DNA of 64,000 nucleotides, taken from contig NZ_JBBJCN010000002.1 in assembly GCF_037622515.1 (NCBI RefSeq), positions 372,001 through 436,000 of the forward strand, written 5' to 3'. The position numbers and the translations under genes are program-made. Every line of letters begins with the position of its first letter. Position 1 is the first letter of the stretch. The DNA comes from Paradesertivirga superstes. Its GTDB lineage: Bacteria > Bacteroidota > Bacteroidia > Sphingobacteriales > Sphingobacteriaceae. The notes below the pieces were generated by a model. The model was not told the DNA's origin. It did no database searches and saw only the letters and a list, made by a program, of their open reading frames with translations. Positions 52,906 through 60,499 of this stretch are shown here, piece by piece.

Positions 52906-53331
52906 ATGAAAACTCTAAAAATTTTAACCGCAGCATTAGTATTAGCTTTCACAAGCAGCGCGTTCGCAGCTGAGGAGGTAAAAAATGAAAAACTTCAAAT
53001 GAACTATACTATTCAAACTTACATCGATGCAATTGCGCATGGTAAAATCAAAGACCTTTCAGAAATATTGGATAAAGATGTTAAACACACCGTAACAACA
53101 GGAGAGAAAGTTATTAATTACACAAGAGCAGACATCTTAAACTCAATGCAACCTAGAAAAAACATAGAACAAAATTGCAGCACTACATATCAGGTCCTGG
53201 AAATCAATTCACCTCAGGCAATTATTAAAGTTCTGATGAAGTATGATACGTTTACTAAAATAACTTTGGTAAACATTGCCAATACCAAAAACGGATGGAA
53301 AATAACCAATATCACGGATTCATATATGTGA
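52906..53331 (+). CDS. Secreted lumazine-binding/NTF2-like protein
   Basis: 141 residues. Signal peptide MKTLKILTAALVLAFTSSAFAAE. The rest reads as an NTF2-like cone fold of the Lumazine_bd_2 type: QTYIDAIAHGKIKDLSEILDKDVKHTVTTGEKVINYTRADILNSM and KITLVNIANTKNGWKITNITDSYM. Periplasmic, ligand unknown. Has its own strong promoter and a strong terminator (53363-53402), so is a well-expressed single gene. Confidence 0.78.
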   Translation: MKTLKILTAALVLAFTSSAFAAEEVKNEKLQMNYTIQTYIDAIAHGKIKDLSEILDKDVKHTVTTGEKVINYTRADILNSMQPRKNIEQNCSTTYQVLEINSPQAIIKVLMKYDTFTKITLVNIANTKNGWKITNITDSYM

Positions 53332-53362
53332 GATCTGTTCAGAATCTCAGGATCTCAGAAAC

Positions 53363-53402
53363 ATTTGAGGATTTTTGAATTCAAATCCTCAAATATTTTT
53401 TT
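53363..53402 (+). terminator. Strong Rho-independent terminator
   Basis: Perfect 12-bp stem ATTTGAGGATTT (53363-53374) and AAATCCTCAAAT (53383-53394), 8-nt loop, followed by ATTTTTTTT. Confidence 0.85.
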
Positions 53403-53429
53403 CCATAATTCTAAAATCGTAATTCCTGT

Positions 53430-53437
53430 TATCTTTG
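53430..53437 (+). promoter_or_regulatory. Bacteroidota -7 element abutting the MerR start
   Basis: TATCTTTG ends 3 nt before ATG 53441. Transcription would start at or inside this ATG, so either the mRNA is leaderless or translation starts later at ATG 53483. Confidence 0.5.
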
Positions 53438-53440
53438 CCC

Positions 53441-53776
53441 ATGCCTTATAAAGAACGCGACATAAATAAACGGTACTACACCATGGGTGAAGTAACCGAA
53501 ATGTTTAATGTTAATGCTTCTCAGATACGTTTCTATGAGAAGGAGTTCGAAATTCTGCAACCTAAGAAAAACAAAAAAGGTAATAGACTTTTTACACCAG
53601 AAGACGTTGAAAACCTCAAAGTGATTTTCCATTTAGTGAAAGACAAAGGATTCACACTTCAAGGTGCACGCGAGTATCTAAAAAATAATAAATCAGAAGT
53701 CAAAGAGAATCAAAAAGTAATTGACTCTCTTGAACGATTAAAGCAATTTCTTTTACAGGTTAAAGAACAACTTTAA
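53441..53776 (+). CDS. MerR-family transcriptional regulator
   Basis: 111 residues from MPYKERDINKRYYTMGEVTEMFNVNASQIRFYEKEFEILQPKKNKKGNRLFTPEDVENL. Winged helix of the MerR family, followed by a helical dimerisation segment (KGFTLQGAREYLKNNKSEVKENQKVIDSLERLKQFLLQVKEQL). No effector domain or Cys metal site, so it is one of the short regulators common in Bacteroidota (close to those beside helicase or zinc-protease genes). Target unknown. The lipid kinase gene starts 28 bp after its stop. Confidence 0.9.
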   Translation: MPYKERDINKRYYTMGEVTEMFNVNASQIRFYEKEFEILQPKKNKKGNRLFTPEDVENLKVIFHLVKDKGFTLQGAREYLKNNKSEVKENQKVIDSLERLKQFLLQVKEQL

Positions 53777-53804
53777 GTTTTTAAGCTTGTTAGATATAAA
53801 AAAC

Positions 53805-54683
53805 ATGCTCAAAGTTCTATTTATTGTAAATCCGCGTGCAGGAAATCGTGAAGGAGGCCGGTTAGAACTTGCTATCTCTGAAGAATCGAGAAATCAAAAA
53901 TTTGAATATCTTATCTATCGTTTGCAAAGCAACAACGAAGAAAAGAATATTAGAAGGGAAATTTCACAATATGCACCCGACATTGTTGCGGTAGCGGGCG
54001 GGGATGGAAGCGTAAACCTCCTTGCAAAATTACTTAGGGGACAAGAAATTCCGTTATTAATCATTCCCCTGGGTTCAGCAAATGGCATGGCTAAAGAATT
54101 GGCTATAGGCAATAGAACCGATACTGCCTTACAGCTTATTTCACATGGTATTCAAAAAAAGATAGATCTTTTAAGTATTAACGGAAATATCTGTATTCAC
54201 TTAGGAGATGTTGGTTTCAACGCAAGTATTGTAAAACGCTTTGATAAGGATCCAAAGAGAGGGTTATGGACCTATGCCAGACATCTTTACAAAGAATTAT
54301 TTTTAATCGACGAATATAAATTCAATATCACCATTGACGGCAAGGAGATAAAACGAAAAGCGGTATCGGTAACTTTTGCCAATGCCTCAAAATATGGCAC
54401 AGGGGCAGTCATTAATCCGTTTGGGCTTGTCGACGATGGCAAGTTCGAACTTGTAATTATTAAACCATTTCCTAAAATTCATTTATTATCTATTACCTGG
54501 AAAATGTTTATTGGCCGCCTGCAAACCTCAGAATTCGTAGAGGTTTTTAGTTGCAGGAAAGCATTTGTCCAAACTTCTAAGAAGACCACTTTACAAATCG
54601 ACGGAGAAGTGATTGGAAAAACAAAAGAAATCGACGTTGAAGTAATTCCACAATGTATAACAGTACTGGTACCTGCGGAATAG
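53805..54683 (+). CDS. Diacylglycerol/sphingosine kinase family lipid kinase (DagK/YegS type)
   Basis: 292 residues from MLKVLFIVNPRAGNREGG. The DAGK catalytic domain is plain: NPRAG, the nucleotide loop VVAVAGGDGSVNLLAKLL and PLGSANGMAKELAI, then LGDVGFNASIV and the regulatory-domain stretch ASKYGTGAVINPFGLVDDGKFELV, ending LQIDGEVIGKTKEIDVEVIP. Phosphorylates diacylglycerol or, in Sphingobacteria, perhaps sphingolipid bases, at the membrane. Follows the MerR gene by 28 bp, possibly co-transcribed. Confidence 0.9.
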   Translation: MLKVLFIVNPRAGNREGGRLELAISEESRNQKFEYLIYRLQSNNEEKNIRREISQYAPDIVAVAGGDGSVNLLAKLLRGQEIPLLIIPLGSANGMAKELAIGNRTDTALQLISHGIQKKIDLLSINGNICIHLGDVGFNASIVKRFDKDPKRGLWTYARHLYKELFLIDEYKFNITIDGKEIKRKAVSVTFANASKYGTGAVINPFGLVDDGKFELVIIKPFPKIHLLSITWKMFIGRLQTSEFVEVFSCRKAFVQTSKKTTLQIDGEVIGKTKEIDVEVIPQCITVLVPAE

Positions 54684-55158
54684 GCCACGCCCAATTATAA
54701 TTTTACTTGTGTAGAACAAAACCTGTTCAAATCCAACCTTTTACTTTCACATTAATTTAAAAAAAATCACAGTAATTAAGGTTATCTTTTTATTAATTTT
54801 TTGGAAACTGTTTCAATATTACGTGGTTAAATATTTAGTATTCACTTAAGTTCATCCATATGAGATAAAGTTTACTTTAATTTAAACATGTATGGAATCA
54901 ATCAATAAAACTTCTCTTGTTGCAAAGGCAAAAAGCTGTATTGCATATAATCAAATCCAACCATTAACTTTAGATTTTCGCTTCACGGAAAGAAAAATCG
55001 TGAATAAAGAGACTTATTTAGGATCAAAAGTTCCAGATTTTACTAAATATAATTACCTATCCGGGTATTAACCATCCGCATTGCAAATACGAGCTCAATT
55101 CGGGTTTGTAAATCTCTGAAAAAAGACAAATAAAATTTCTTACACTAAATTTATTAAA
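54684..55158. other. Intergenic stretch with one very small ORF
   Basis: 475 bp between the lipid kinase and the small gene at 55159. It contains a 59-codon frame (54892-55071) and otherwise AT-rich sequence with no clear promoter, terminator or RNA gene. Confidence 0.5.
54892..55071 (+). CDS. Putative small protein of 59 residues
   Basis: ATG 54892 to TAA 55069-55071 reads MESINKTSLVAKAKSCIAY ... ETYLGSKVPDFTKYNYLSGY. It is the only open frame of note in a 475-bp gap and has a balanced composition (Lys/Thr/Tyr, 1 Cys, no Trp). No signal, membrane segment or family recognised. A ribosome site is not visible. Could be real or chance. Confidence 0.3.
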   Translation: MESINKTSLVAKAKSCIAYNQIQPLTLDFRFTERKIVNKETYLGSKVPDFTKYNYLSGY

Positions 55159-55386
55159 ATGGCTAAAACGAAAACAGGATATGTTCCTGCGAAGGGGAAA
55201 CCTTCCGGTAGTGGACGGGAAACTCATGGATTGAAAAATGCCTTTGCTGTAAATGATTTGGAGACAGATATAGAAATAGCAGAAAAATACACTGATGGTG
55301 AAGATCAACCTTCAGCAAATGTAAATTTAAGGCATGTGAACCGAAACCTTCACAAAGGTGAAGATAATATTAATAACAGTTTTTAA
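55159..55386 (+). CDS. Small hydrophilic protein, 75 residues
   Basis: MAKTKTGYVPAKGKPSGSGRETHGLKNAFAVNDLETDIEIAEKYTDGEDQPSANVNLRHVNRNLHKGEDNINNSF. Very hydrophilic, largely disordered in appearance, with a basic start (KTKTG, KGKPSGSGR) and an acidic-amphipathic centre (AVNDLETDIEIAEKY). I believe near-identical N termini occur in other Sphingobacteriaceae but cannot cite them. It ends 10 bp before the baeRF3 gene and must be co-transcribed with it. Confidence 0.65.
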   Translation: MAKTKTGYVPAKGKPSGSGRETHGLKNAFAVNDLETDIEIAEKYTDGEDQPSANVNLRHVNRNLHKGEDNINNSF

Positions 55387-55396
55387 AGCTTAGACT

Positions 55397-56569
55397 ATGG
55401 AGGTGATTTCAAAAGATGAATTTAAAGAACTTGCAAACTATCATACTGATGGTTGCGTAAGCATTTACATACCGACACATTCTTCAGGTATGGAAGTCAA
55501 TGAAAAATACGATACACTCGTTTTTAAAAACAATGTTCAGAAGGCAAAGGTTCAGTTAATCGCAAAAGGTTTGGAAATTAAAAAGGTTGACTCCATTCTT
55601 TCCCCTGCGCTTGAGCTGATTAAAAATGAAGAATTCTGGAATAAACAATCTAACGGCCTTGCAGTATTTCTGGCTCCTGGATTCTTCAAACTGTATCAGT
55701 TACCTTTACCTGTTAAGGAAGAAATTTTGGTGAACAGCTCTTTTCTTCTTAGTCCGATTCTGCCGGTAATGGAAAGGAGGCATCGTTTTTATTTACTTGT
55801 TTTAAGTAAACATGCCTGCAAATTTTATGAAGGAGACCAGTTTCAAATGAAAAAACTGGAAATTGAAGAATTACCAACCGGAATAGATGATGTAGTACCC
55901 TTTGAGCTTAAAGAAGCCAGACAAATTCATAGAAGAGCCGGCGCAGCCGCCGGAGCAGCAGCTTCTGTAGGTGCTAGTTTTCATGGACATGGTTCCGGCC
56001 TATCCGATGAAGACGAGTACTTACTGCAATACCTTAAAGAAGTTGATCAGACTTTATGGAGCGAGGTGCTTCATAATCAACACGTTCCTTTGGTTTTGGC
56101 ATCTGTAGATTACGAAATTGCCTATTACAAGCAGATTTCGAACTATAAACATATTGCTGATGTTTGCCTTTCGGGAAACTTTGAGCATGAAGACAGACAT
56201 AGTCTGTATTTAAAAGTAAAAGAGAAGCTGTGTCCTTATTTCAGAGAATATAGCAAAGACGCTTTAAAGAATTATTACAATAATTCTGCTAAGGAACTAA
56301 CAACTTCAATTCCTGAAGAGGTTATTCCCGCTGCTTATTTTGCGCAGGTTTCTGATCTGTTTGTTCAGAAAGACCAGCATCTCTGGGGAAGTTTCGATGA
56401 AAGCAATAATTCAATTACTATTAACGAAGAAAAGCAATTAGATGATGAATGCCTGGTAAACAAGGCAATTGTTAAAACGCTTATGAATGGTGGGGAAGTG
56501 CATATGCTTGAGAAAGAAAAAATGCCTGCGGATAGTCCTATTGCAGCATTTATGCGCTATTCTCTTTAG
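55397..56569 (+). CDS. baeRF3-type protein (bacterial homologue of eRF1 release factor)
   Basis: 390 residues. Start MEVISKDEFKELANYHTDGCVSIYIPTHSSGMEVNEKYD (N-terminal domain), then a central half with RFYLLVLSKHACKFYEGDQFQMKKLEIEELP and the baeRF-like C-terminal stretch QHVPLVLASVDYEIAYYKQISNYKHIADVCLSGN ... INEEKQLDDECLVNKAIVKTLMNGGEVHML. The order and motifs match family 3 of the bacterial archaeo-eukaryotic release factors, proposed to act at the ribosome. No GGQ tripeptide is seen; an Ala/Gly-rich loop at 179-201 (RRAGAAAGAAASVGASFHGH) may lie where it would be. Follows a 75-residue protein by 10 bp. Confidence 0.72.
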   Translation: MEVISKDEFKELANYHTDGCVSIYIPTHSSGMEVNEKYDTLVFKNNVQKAKVQLIAKGLEIKKVDSILSPALELIKNEEFWNKQSNGLAVFLAPGFFKLYQLPLPVKEEILVNSSFLLSPILPVMERRHRFYLLVLSKHACKFYEGDQFQMKKLEIEELPTGIDDVVPFELKEARQIHRRAGAAAGAAASVGASFHGHGSGLSDEDEYLLQYLKEVDQTLWSEVLHNQHVPLVLASVDYEIAYYKQISNYKHIADVCLSGNFEHEDRHSLYLKVKEKLCPYFREYSKDALKNYYNNSAKELTTSIPEEVIPAAYFAQVSDLFVQKDQHLWGSFDESNNSITINEEKQLDDECLVNKAIVKTLMNGGEVHMLEKEKMPADSPIAAFMRYSL

Positions 56570-56578
56570 TTAAGTAGC

Positions 56579-56638
56579 AAGCGTTTGTTATTTAAAAAGA
56601 AAGGAATTATCTAATCTTCAAAATGACAAACGCTTTTT
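56579..56638 (+). terminator. Possible long-loop terminator
   Basis: AAGCGTTTGT (56579-56588) pairs with ACAAACGCTT (56626-56635), 37-nt loop, then TTT. Lies between the baeRF3 gene and the convergent MBL hydrolase. The long loop makes it uncertain. Confidence 0.4.
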
Positions 56639-56667
56639 ATATTACTATCTTTTTCGTAAATTATTAT

Positions 56668-57690
56668 CTAACTAAAACCTTTTGCAAATAACTCAGAAAC
56701 ACTAAAGTCATCTTTTACCTGTTTTCTCCTGCTAAATTTCCAAACTATTGCAAAGGCGGCTATTGCACCGAAAAATGCCGCAGTTAGCAACAATTCCGGA
56801 TTGTTTACCTGCTTCGGTATATATTGAACTCCATTCTTATTTGTTCGTGCAGGCTCTTTAACATACCTTCCATAGATTGGAACAGCTTCCTTCTCGAAAT
56901 TATCAATAAGGTTTTTTAATGACTCAATTAATTCTTCGCCATACATAGGATAACCATGTCCGGTAGCGGCCGACTGAGGTTTAAGATCGAGGAGCTTCTG
57001 GACTGAATCTTTAGCAGCGATCCAGTCAATTGTAAAATATTTTGGCGGACCGGATAGTACATGTTTCTGCGTCATTACAGAAAAAGCAGATTCCTGTTTT
57101 GTAGTAACAAAAGCATCTGCTGCTATCAGAGTTCGGTCGCTCTCTCTGAAAAGTGAAACTTGTCCCGGGGAGTGTCCGGGAGTATGGATAAATTTCCAAT
57201 CGGGCAAACCCGGGACATCACCTGCTGTGTTTAAACGATGAACTCTGTTTCCCAAATCTTTCGGACTTTTTGGAAATGTCCACGACAGAAGGCTCATTAA
57301 CCCCCCGCCCACCATTGGATCTGGTGGAGGATAGGACGAAACACCTTTCAAATAAGGGAGTTCCAGGTAATGTGCGTACACTGGGGCATTCCAGGAGGTC
57401 AATAATTCTTCCAGTGCTCCTACATGGTCGAAATGCCCGTGGGTAAGGATTATAGCAGAAGGTTTGGCACCTTCACCAAAAATATCCTCCGCCATCCGCC
57501 TAATCTTTTCGGCAGAGCCCTTTAAGCCAGCATCAATTAACACCCAATTATTTCCACCGTTCTCGCCGGAAGCAACCATATAGACATTAACGAAGGTTAT
57601 TTTCATTCCCCAAACACCCGGAGAAACTTGATAATATTCCAATCCAGAGCGTTTTATTGGAGTATATTCAGTATTCTTCACTATTTCCAT
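56668..57690 (-). CDS. MBL-fold metallo-hydrolase with C-terminal membrane helix
   Basis: 340 residues. The two-metal site is complete: THGHFDHVG (HxHxDH), HTPGHSPG and later TGHGYPM with the last His. The C terminus ends with a hydrophobic helix (LLLTAAFFGAIAAFAIVWKF) and a basic tail, so it is anchored with the enzyme on the N-terminal side. The family includes glyoxalase II, lactonases and quorum-quenching enzymes; the substrate here is unknown. Single gene. Confidence 0.85.
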   Translation of the reverse strand: MEIVKNTEYTPIKRSGLEYYQVSPGVWGMKITFVNVYMVASGENGGNNWVLIDAGLKGSAEKIRRMAEDIFGEGAKPSAIILTHGHFDHVGALEELLTSWNAPVYAHYLELPYLKGVSSYPPPDPMVGGGLMSLLSWTFPKSPKDLGNRVHRLNTAGDVPGLPDWKFIHTPGHSPGQVSLFRESDRTLIAADAFVTTKQESAFSVMTQKHVLSGPPKYFTIDWIAAKDSVQKLLDLKPQSAATGHGYPMYGEELIESLKNLIDNFEKEAVPIYGRYVKEPARTNKNGVQYIPKQVNNPELLLTAAFFGAIAAFAIVWKFSRRKQVKDDFSVSELFAKGFS

Positions 57691-57787
57691 AGGTAAATTG
57701 TTAGATTTTGTCTAAACACTGAACAACAACCCTGGGTAATAGGTTTAAAATATTTTAGTGTATTAGCAAAATTTACCAATTAAGATT

Positions 57788-58585
57788 TTAATCATTCAAT
57801 ATAAAATATCCTGCCACAACAGTCACAGCCTTTCCGGAAAAAAGAACTCTGTCACCTGCAAGTTTCACTTTAACCTCTCCACCCCTGGTCGATGCCTGAT
57901 AAGCCAACATTTCAGTTTTTCCCAGTCGTTTCGACCAATAAGTTGTCAGGCAGCAGTGCGAAGAACCCGTAACCGGATCCTCATCGATACCATGCGAAGG
58001 AGCAAATGATCGTGATACAAAATCATATTTCGATGACTTGCCGCCCTTACTGGTAATAACTATCATCTCCTGATCTTTAAGTTTATTAAAATCAGGCCTA
58101 CAAGCAACAACCTCTTCTTCAGAAGACAATTCAACTAAGTATCTTGTCTTCGAAAACACTACGTTAACAGGTTTAACATTCAACGCGCTTAATGCCTCGG
58201 GCGGTAAAGCCCTGTCCTCTTCAAACGAAGCCGGAAAATCAAGTTCAATCCAATCACCTACTTTTGCAGCTGTAAGTGTTCCGCTACGTGTATAAAATCT
58301 TATAGTTTCATCACTCTTGATAACACCTTCCTGCCATAAGATATGTGCACTCGCTAATGTAGCATGACCACACAGATCTACTTCAACTGATGGTGTAAAC
58401 CACCTTAAATTAAAACCATCTTTAACTTTTACTAAAAATGCGGTTTCCGATAAATTATTCTCCTCAGCAATAGACTGCATACTCTCTTCAGAAATATCAT
58501 CATAAAGCACGCATACACCTGCCGGATTTCCCTTAAACTGCTTTTCGGCAAAAGCATCTACCTGAAAAAATCTGATTTTATTCAT
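57788..58585 (-). CDS. PhzF-family isomerase/epimerase
   Basis: 265 residues. MNKIRFFQVDAFAEKQFKGNPAGVCVLYDDISEESMQSIAEENNLSETAFLV is the PhzF start, with the catalytic Glu in NLSETAF (E47). The second half has the mirror motif DEDPVTGSSHCCLTTYWSKRLGK. The family does isomerisations without cofactor, as in phenazine synthesis or amino-acid catabolism; no phenazine genes are near. Same direction as the Gfo/Idh gene 42 bp upstream. Confidence 0.93.
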   Translation of the reverse strand: MNKIRFFQVDAFAEKQFKGNPAGVCVLYDDISEESMQSIAEENNLSETAFLVKVKDGFNLRWFTPSVEVDLCGHATLASAHILWQEGVIKSDETIRFYTRSGTLTAAKVGDWIELDFPASFEEDRALPPEALSALNVKPVNVVFSKTRYLVELSSEEEVVACRPDFNKLKDQEMIVITSKGGKSSKYDFVSRSFAPSHGIDEDPVTGSSHCCLTTYWSKRLGKTEMLAYQASTRGGEVKVKLAGDRVLFSGKAVTVVAGYFILND

Positions 58586-58627
58586 ATTTATATTACCGCT
58601 TTTTATAACTGAGTAAAAATTAGCTGT

Positions 58628-59650
58628 TTAAACACCGGGACTTTCTAATATTTCTAATTGACATAGAATGTCTTCTTCCTTTATCGGGAAAGGTTCATCC
58701 TTGCGGATATAAGCAAAAACAGCATCAAATAAACGATTGTAATTTCCTTTTAAAGCTGTAGAATATTTTGTGGATTTGTTTCCATTCGCATCTACTGTAA
58801 TTAAAAGGCCCTCAAGTCCATCTGGTTCAACTCCGTAAGATCTGTCTGCCGGCGAAATTCCCTTATCAAGCTGTTCTTCCTGAATATCAGTTCTTTCCTT
58901 TATAAAACTACCGCTGGTTCCGTGAAGTACAAATGCAGGTAAGGGATTCGCCGTTAACAAACTCGCCGTTACAAATACATTTAATCCTTCAGGATAAACT
59001 AAATGAACGGTCATGTAATCATCTACCTTAGAATCGGGCCTGAATGTCCTTAGCGCTTTAAACCATTTTAATGGTTTCCCGAAAATACTGATTATCTGAT
59101 CGAGCAAATGCGGCCCCAAATCATAACTCAGGCCACTTGCAGGAACAGGATTTTCTTTAAAAGATTTCTTACTAATCTCCCTGCGGTAGCGATCGAACCT
59201 GAAATGTACCTCTATTAATTTACCGAGTTTACCACTTTGTATTGCAGCCTTTACCGATTGAAAATCGGAATCCCATCTGCGGTTTTGATAAACCATTACC
59301 TTTCGGCCAACCGTTCGTGCTAAATCGAACAATTCCTTCGCTTCTGAAGATGTAGAAGCAAACGGTTTTTCAACCAATACATGTTTACCTGCCAATAAAG
59401 CTTTTTTTGCAAACTCGTAATGGGTGTTGTTGGGAGTATTAACTATTACTAATTCTATTTTAGGATCAGCCAATAATTCTTCAACAGAATTATAACTGAT
59501 TATATCAGGGTAGCGAGACTTGGCTTTTTTCTCATTTCGTTCTGTAACCGCATACAGGTTGAATCCTTTATGGGTATCAATAAATGGCGCATGGAATAAT
59601 CTCCCGGACATTCCATACGATAAAATCCCGGTTACTAACTGACTTTGCAT
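58628..59650 (-). CDS. Gfo/Idh/MocA family oxidoreductase
   Basis: 340 residues. N-terminal Rossmann domain (VTGILSYGMSGRLFHAPFIDTHKGFNLYAV, GYGMSG-type glycine motif) with the family signature VNTPNNTHYEFAKKALLAGKHVLVEKPFASTSSEAKEL (EKP catalytic Lys), then the C-terminal alpha/beta domain (SYDLGPHLLDQIISIFG with the catalytic His). Oxidises or reduces a sugar or polyol with NAD(P). The ThuA gene begins 45 bp upstream in the same direction. Such oxidoreductases are often found with ThuA proteins in Bacteroidota sugar loci (recalled knowledge). Confidence 0.92.
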   Translation of the reverse strand: MQSQLVTGILSYGMSGRLFHAPFIDTHKGFNLYAVTERNEKKAKSRYPDIISYNSVEELLADPKIELVIVNTPNNTHYEFAKKALLAGKHVLVEKPFASTSSEAKELFDLARTVGRKVMVYQNRRWDSDFQSVKAAIQSGKLGKLIEVHFRFDRYRREISKKSFKENPVPASGLSYDLGPHLLDQIISIFGKPLKWFKALRTFRPDSKVDDYMTVHLVYPEGLNVFVTASLLTANPLPAFVLHGTSGSFIKERTDIQEEQLDKGISPADRSYGVEPDGLEGLLITVDANGNKSTKYSTALKGNYNRLFDAVFAYIRKDEPFPIKEEDILCQLEILESPGV

Positions 59651-59695
59651 ATTTTTAACTTGATGATATTATTATTATTCCTCATTTAGTTGATA

Positions 59696-60427
59696 TCATT
59701 TTAAGTTAGCTGCATACTTTATGCCGCCAAGTAAATGTTTTAAAAAATACTCATCCGATTTAAATGCATCTGATGTATGACCTAAAGCGGTATAGAAAAC
59801 TCTGGATCCTTCAAATTTGTGATACCATGAAACAGGATGCTCCGAGCCATTTTTACCTCCTTTATACGACTTTTCATCTACTTTTAACAATACATTTATA
59901 TTCTTATTTGTATACCTGAAATTATACCATTCATCAGTATGTTTCCAGGGAGATATTAAAGATTTGGTTGCAGGATGTCTTGTATCTACCAGTGTCAAAA
60001 CAGCCTCCTGAATTGGCGGATGGTCTGTAAAATAAGCCCCTATCATCTTCCCGTACCATTCCCATTTGAACAGGCAGTCCGTAGCAGCATGAATACCTGC
60101 AAAACCGCCTCCGTTCTGAATATATTTCTTGAAAGCCGCTTTCTGCTCATCATTAAAAAATTCACCCGTCGGACTTAAGAATATTATTGCCCGGTATTGT
60201 TTCAAATTCTCAGACGTGAATTTTGAGGGATTCTCTGTGGTGTCGGCAATGAAATTATTTTCTCTGCCCAGTTTTTGAATAGCTACTATCCCGTCTTTTA
60301 TACTCGCATGCCTGTAACCCACTGTCTTTGAAAATATAAGAACCTTTACGGACTTTAATTTGATATTATCTGCTTTAAGCGATACACATAATAACAGAGG
60401 AACAAGTAATAGCAAGAGTTTCTTCAT
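59696..60427 (-). CDS. Secreted ThuA-domain protein
   Basis: 243 residues. Signal peptide MKKLLLLLVPLLLCVSLKAD. ThuA fold: KVLIFSKTVGYRHASIKDGIVAIQKLG, RAIIFLSPTGEFFNDEQKAAFKKYIQNGGGFAGIHAATDC, WYNFRY and SRVFYTALGHTSDAFKSDEYFLKHLLGGIKYA, the last a highly conserved ThuA ending. Periplasmic. Closest partner is the Gfo/Idh gene 45 bp downstream; the two likely act on the same sugar. The start codon is 13 bp past a strong hairpin that ends the ppc transcript (60441-60470). Confidence 0.92.
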   Translation of the reverse strand: MKKLLLLLVPLLLCVSLKADNIKLKSVKVLIFSKTVGYRHASIKDGIVAIQKLGRENNFIADTTENPSKFTSENLKQYRAIIFLSPTGEFFNDEQKAAFKKYIQNGGGFAGIHAATDCLFKWEWYGKMIGAYFTDHPPIQEAVLTLVDTRHPATKSLISPWKHTDEWYNFRYTNKNINVLLKVDEKSYKGGKNGSEHPVSWYHKFEGSRVFYTALGHTSDAFKSDEYFLKHLLGGIKYAANLK

Positions 60428-60440
60428 AGCCTTTAATTAA

Positions 60441-60470
60441 GAAAGCCTAAGTTATAAAACTTAGGCTTTC
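60441..60470 (-). terminator. Hairpin after ppc, directly before thuA
   Basis: Perfect 12-bp stem GAAAGCCTAAGT (60441-60452) and ACTTAGGCTTTC (60459-60470), 6-nt loop. It lies between ppc and the downstream ThuA gene (same strand); no long U-tract follows. Confidence 0.6.
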
Positions 60471-60499
60471 CAAATAAATAATAGTTTGATTTGAATGTA

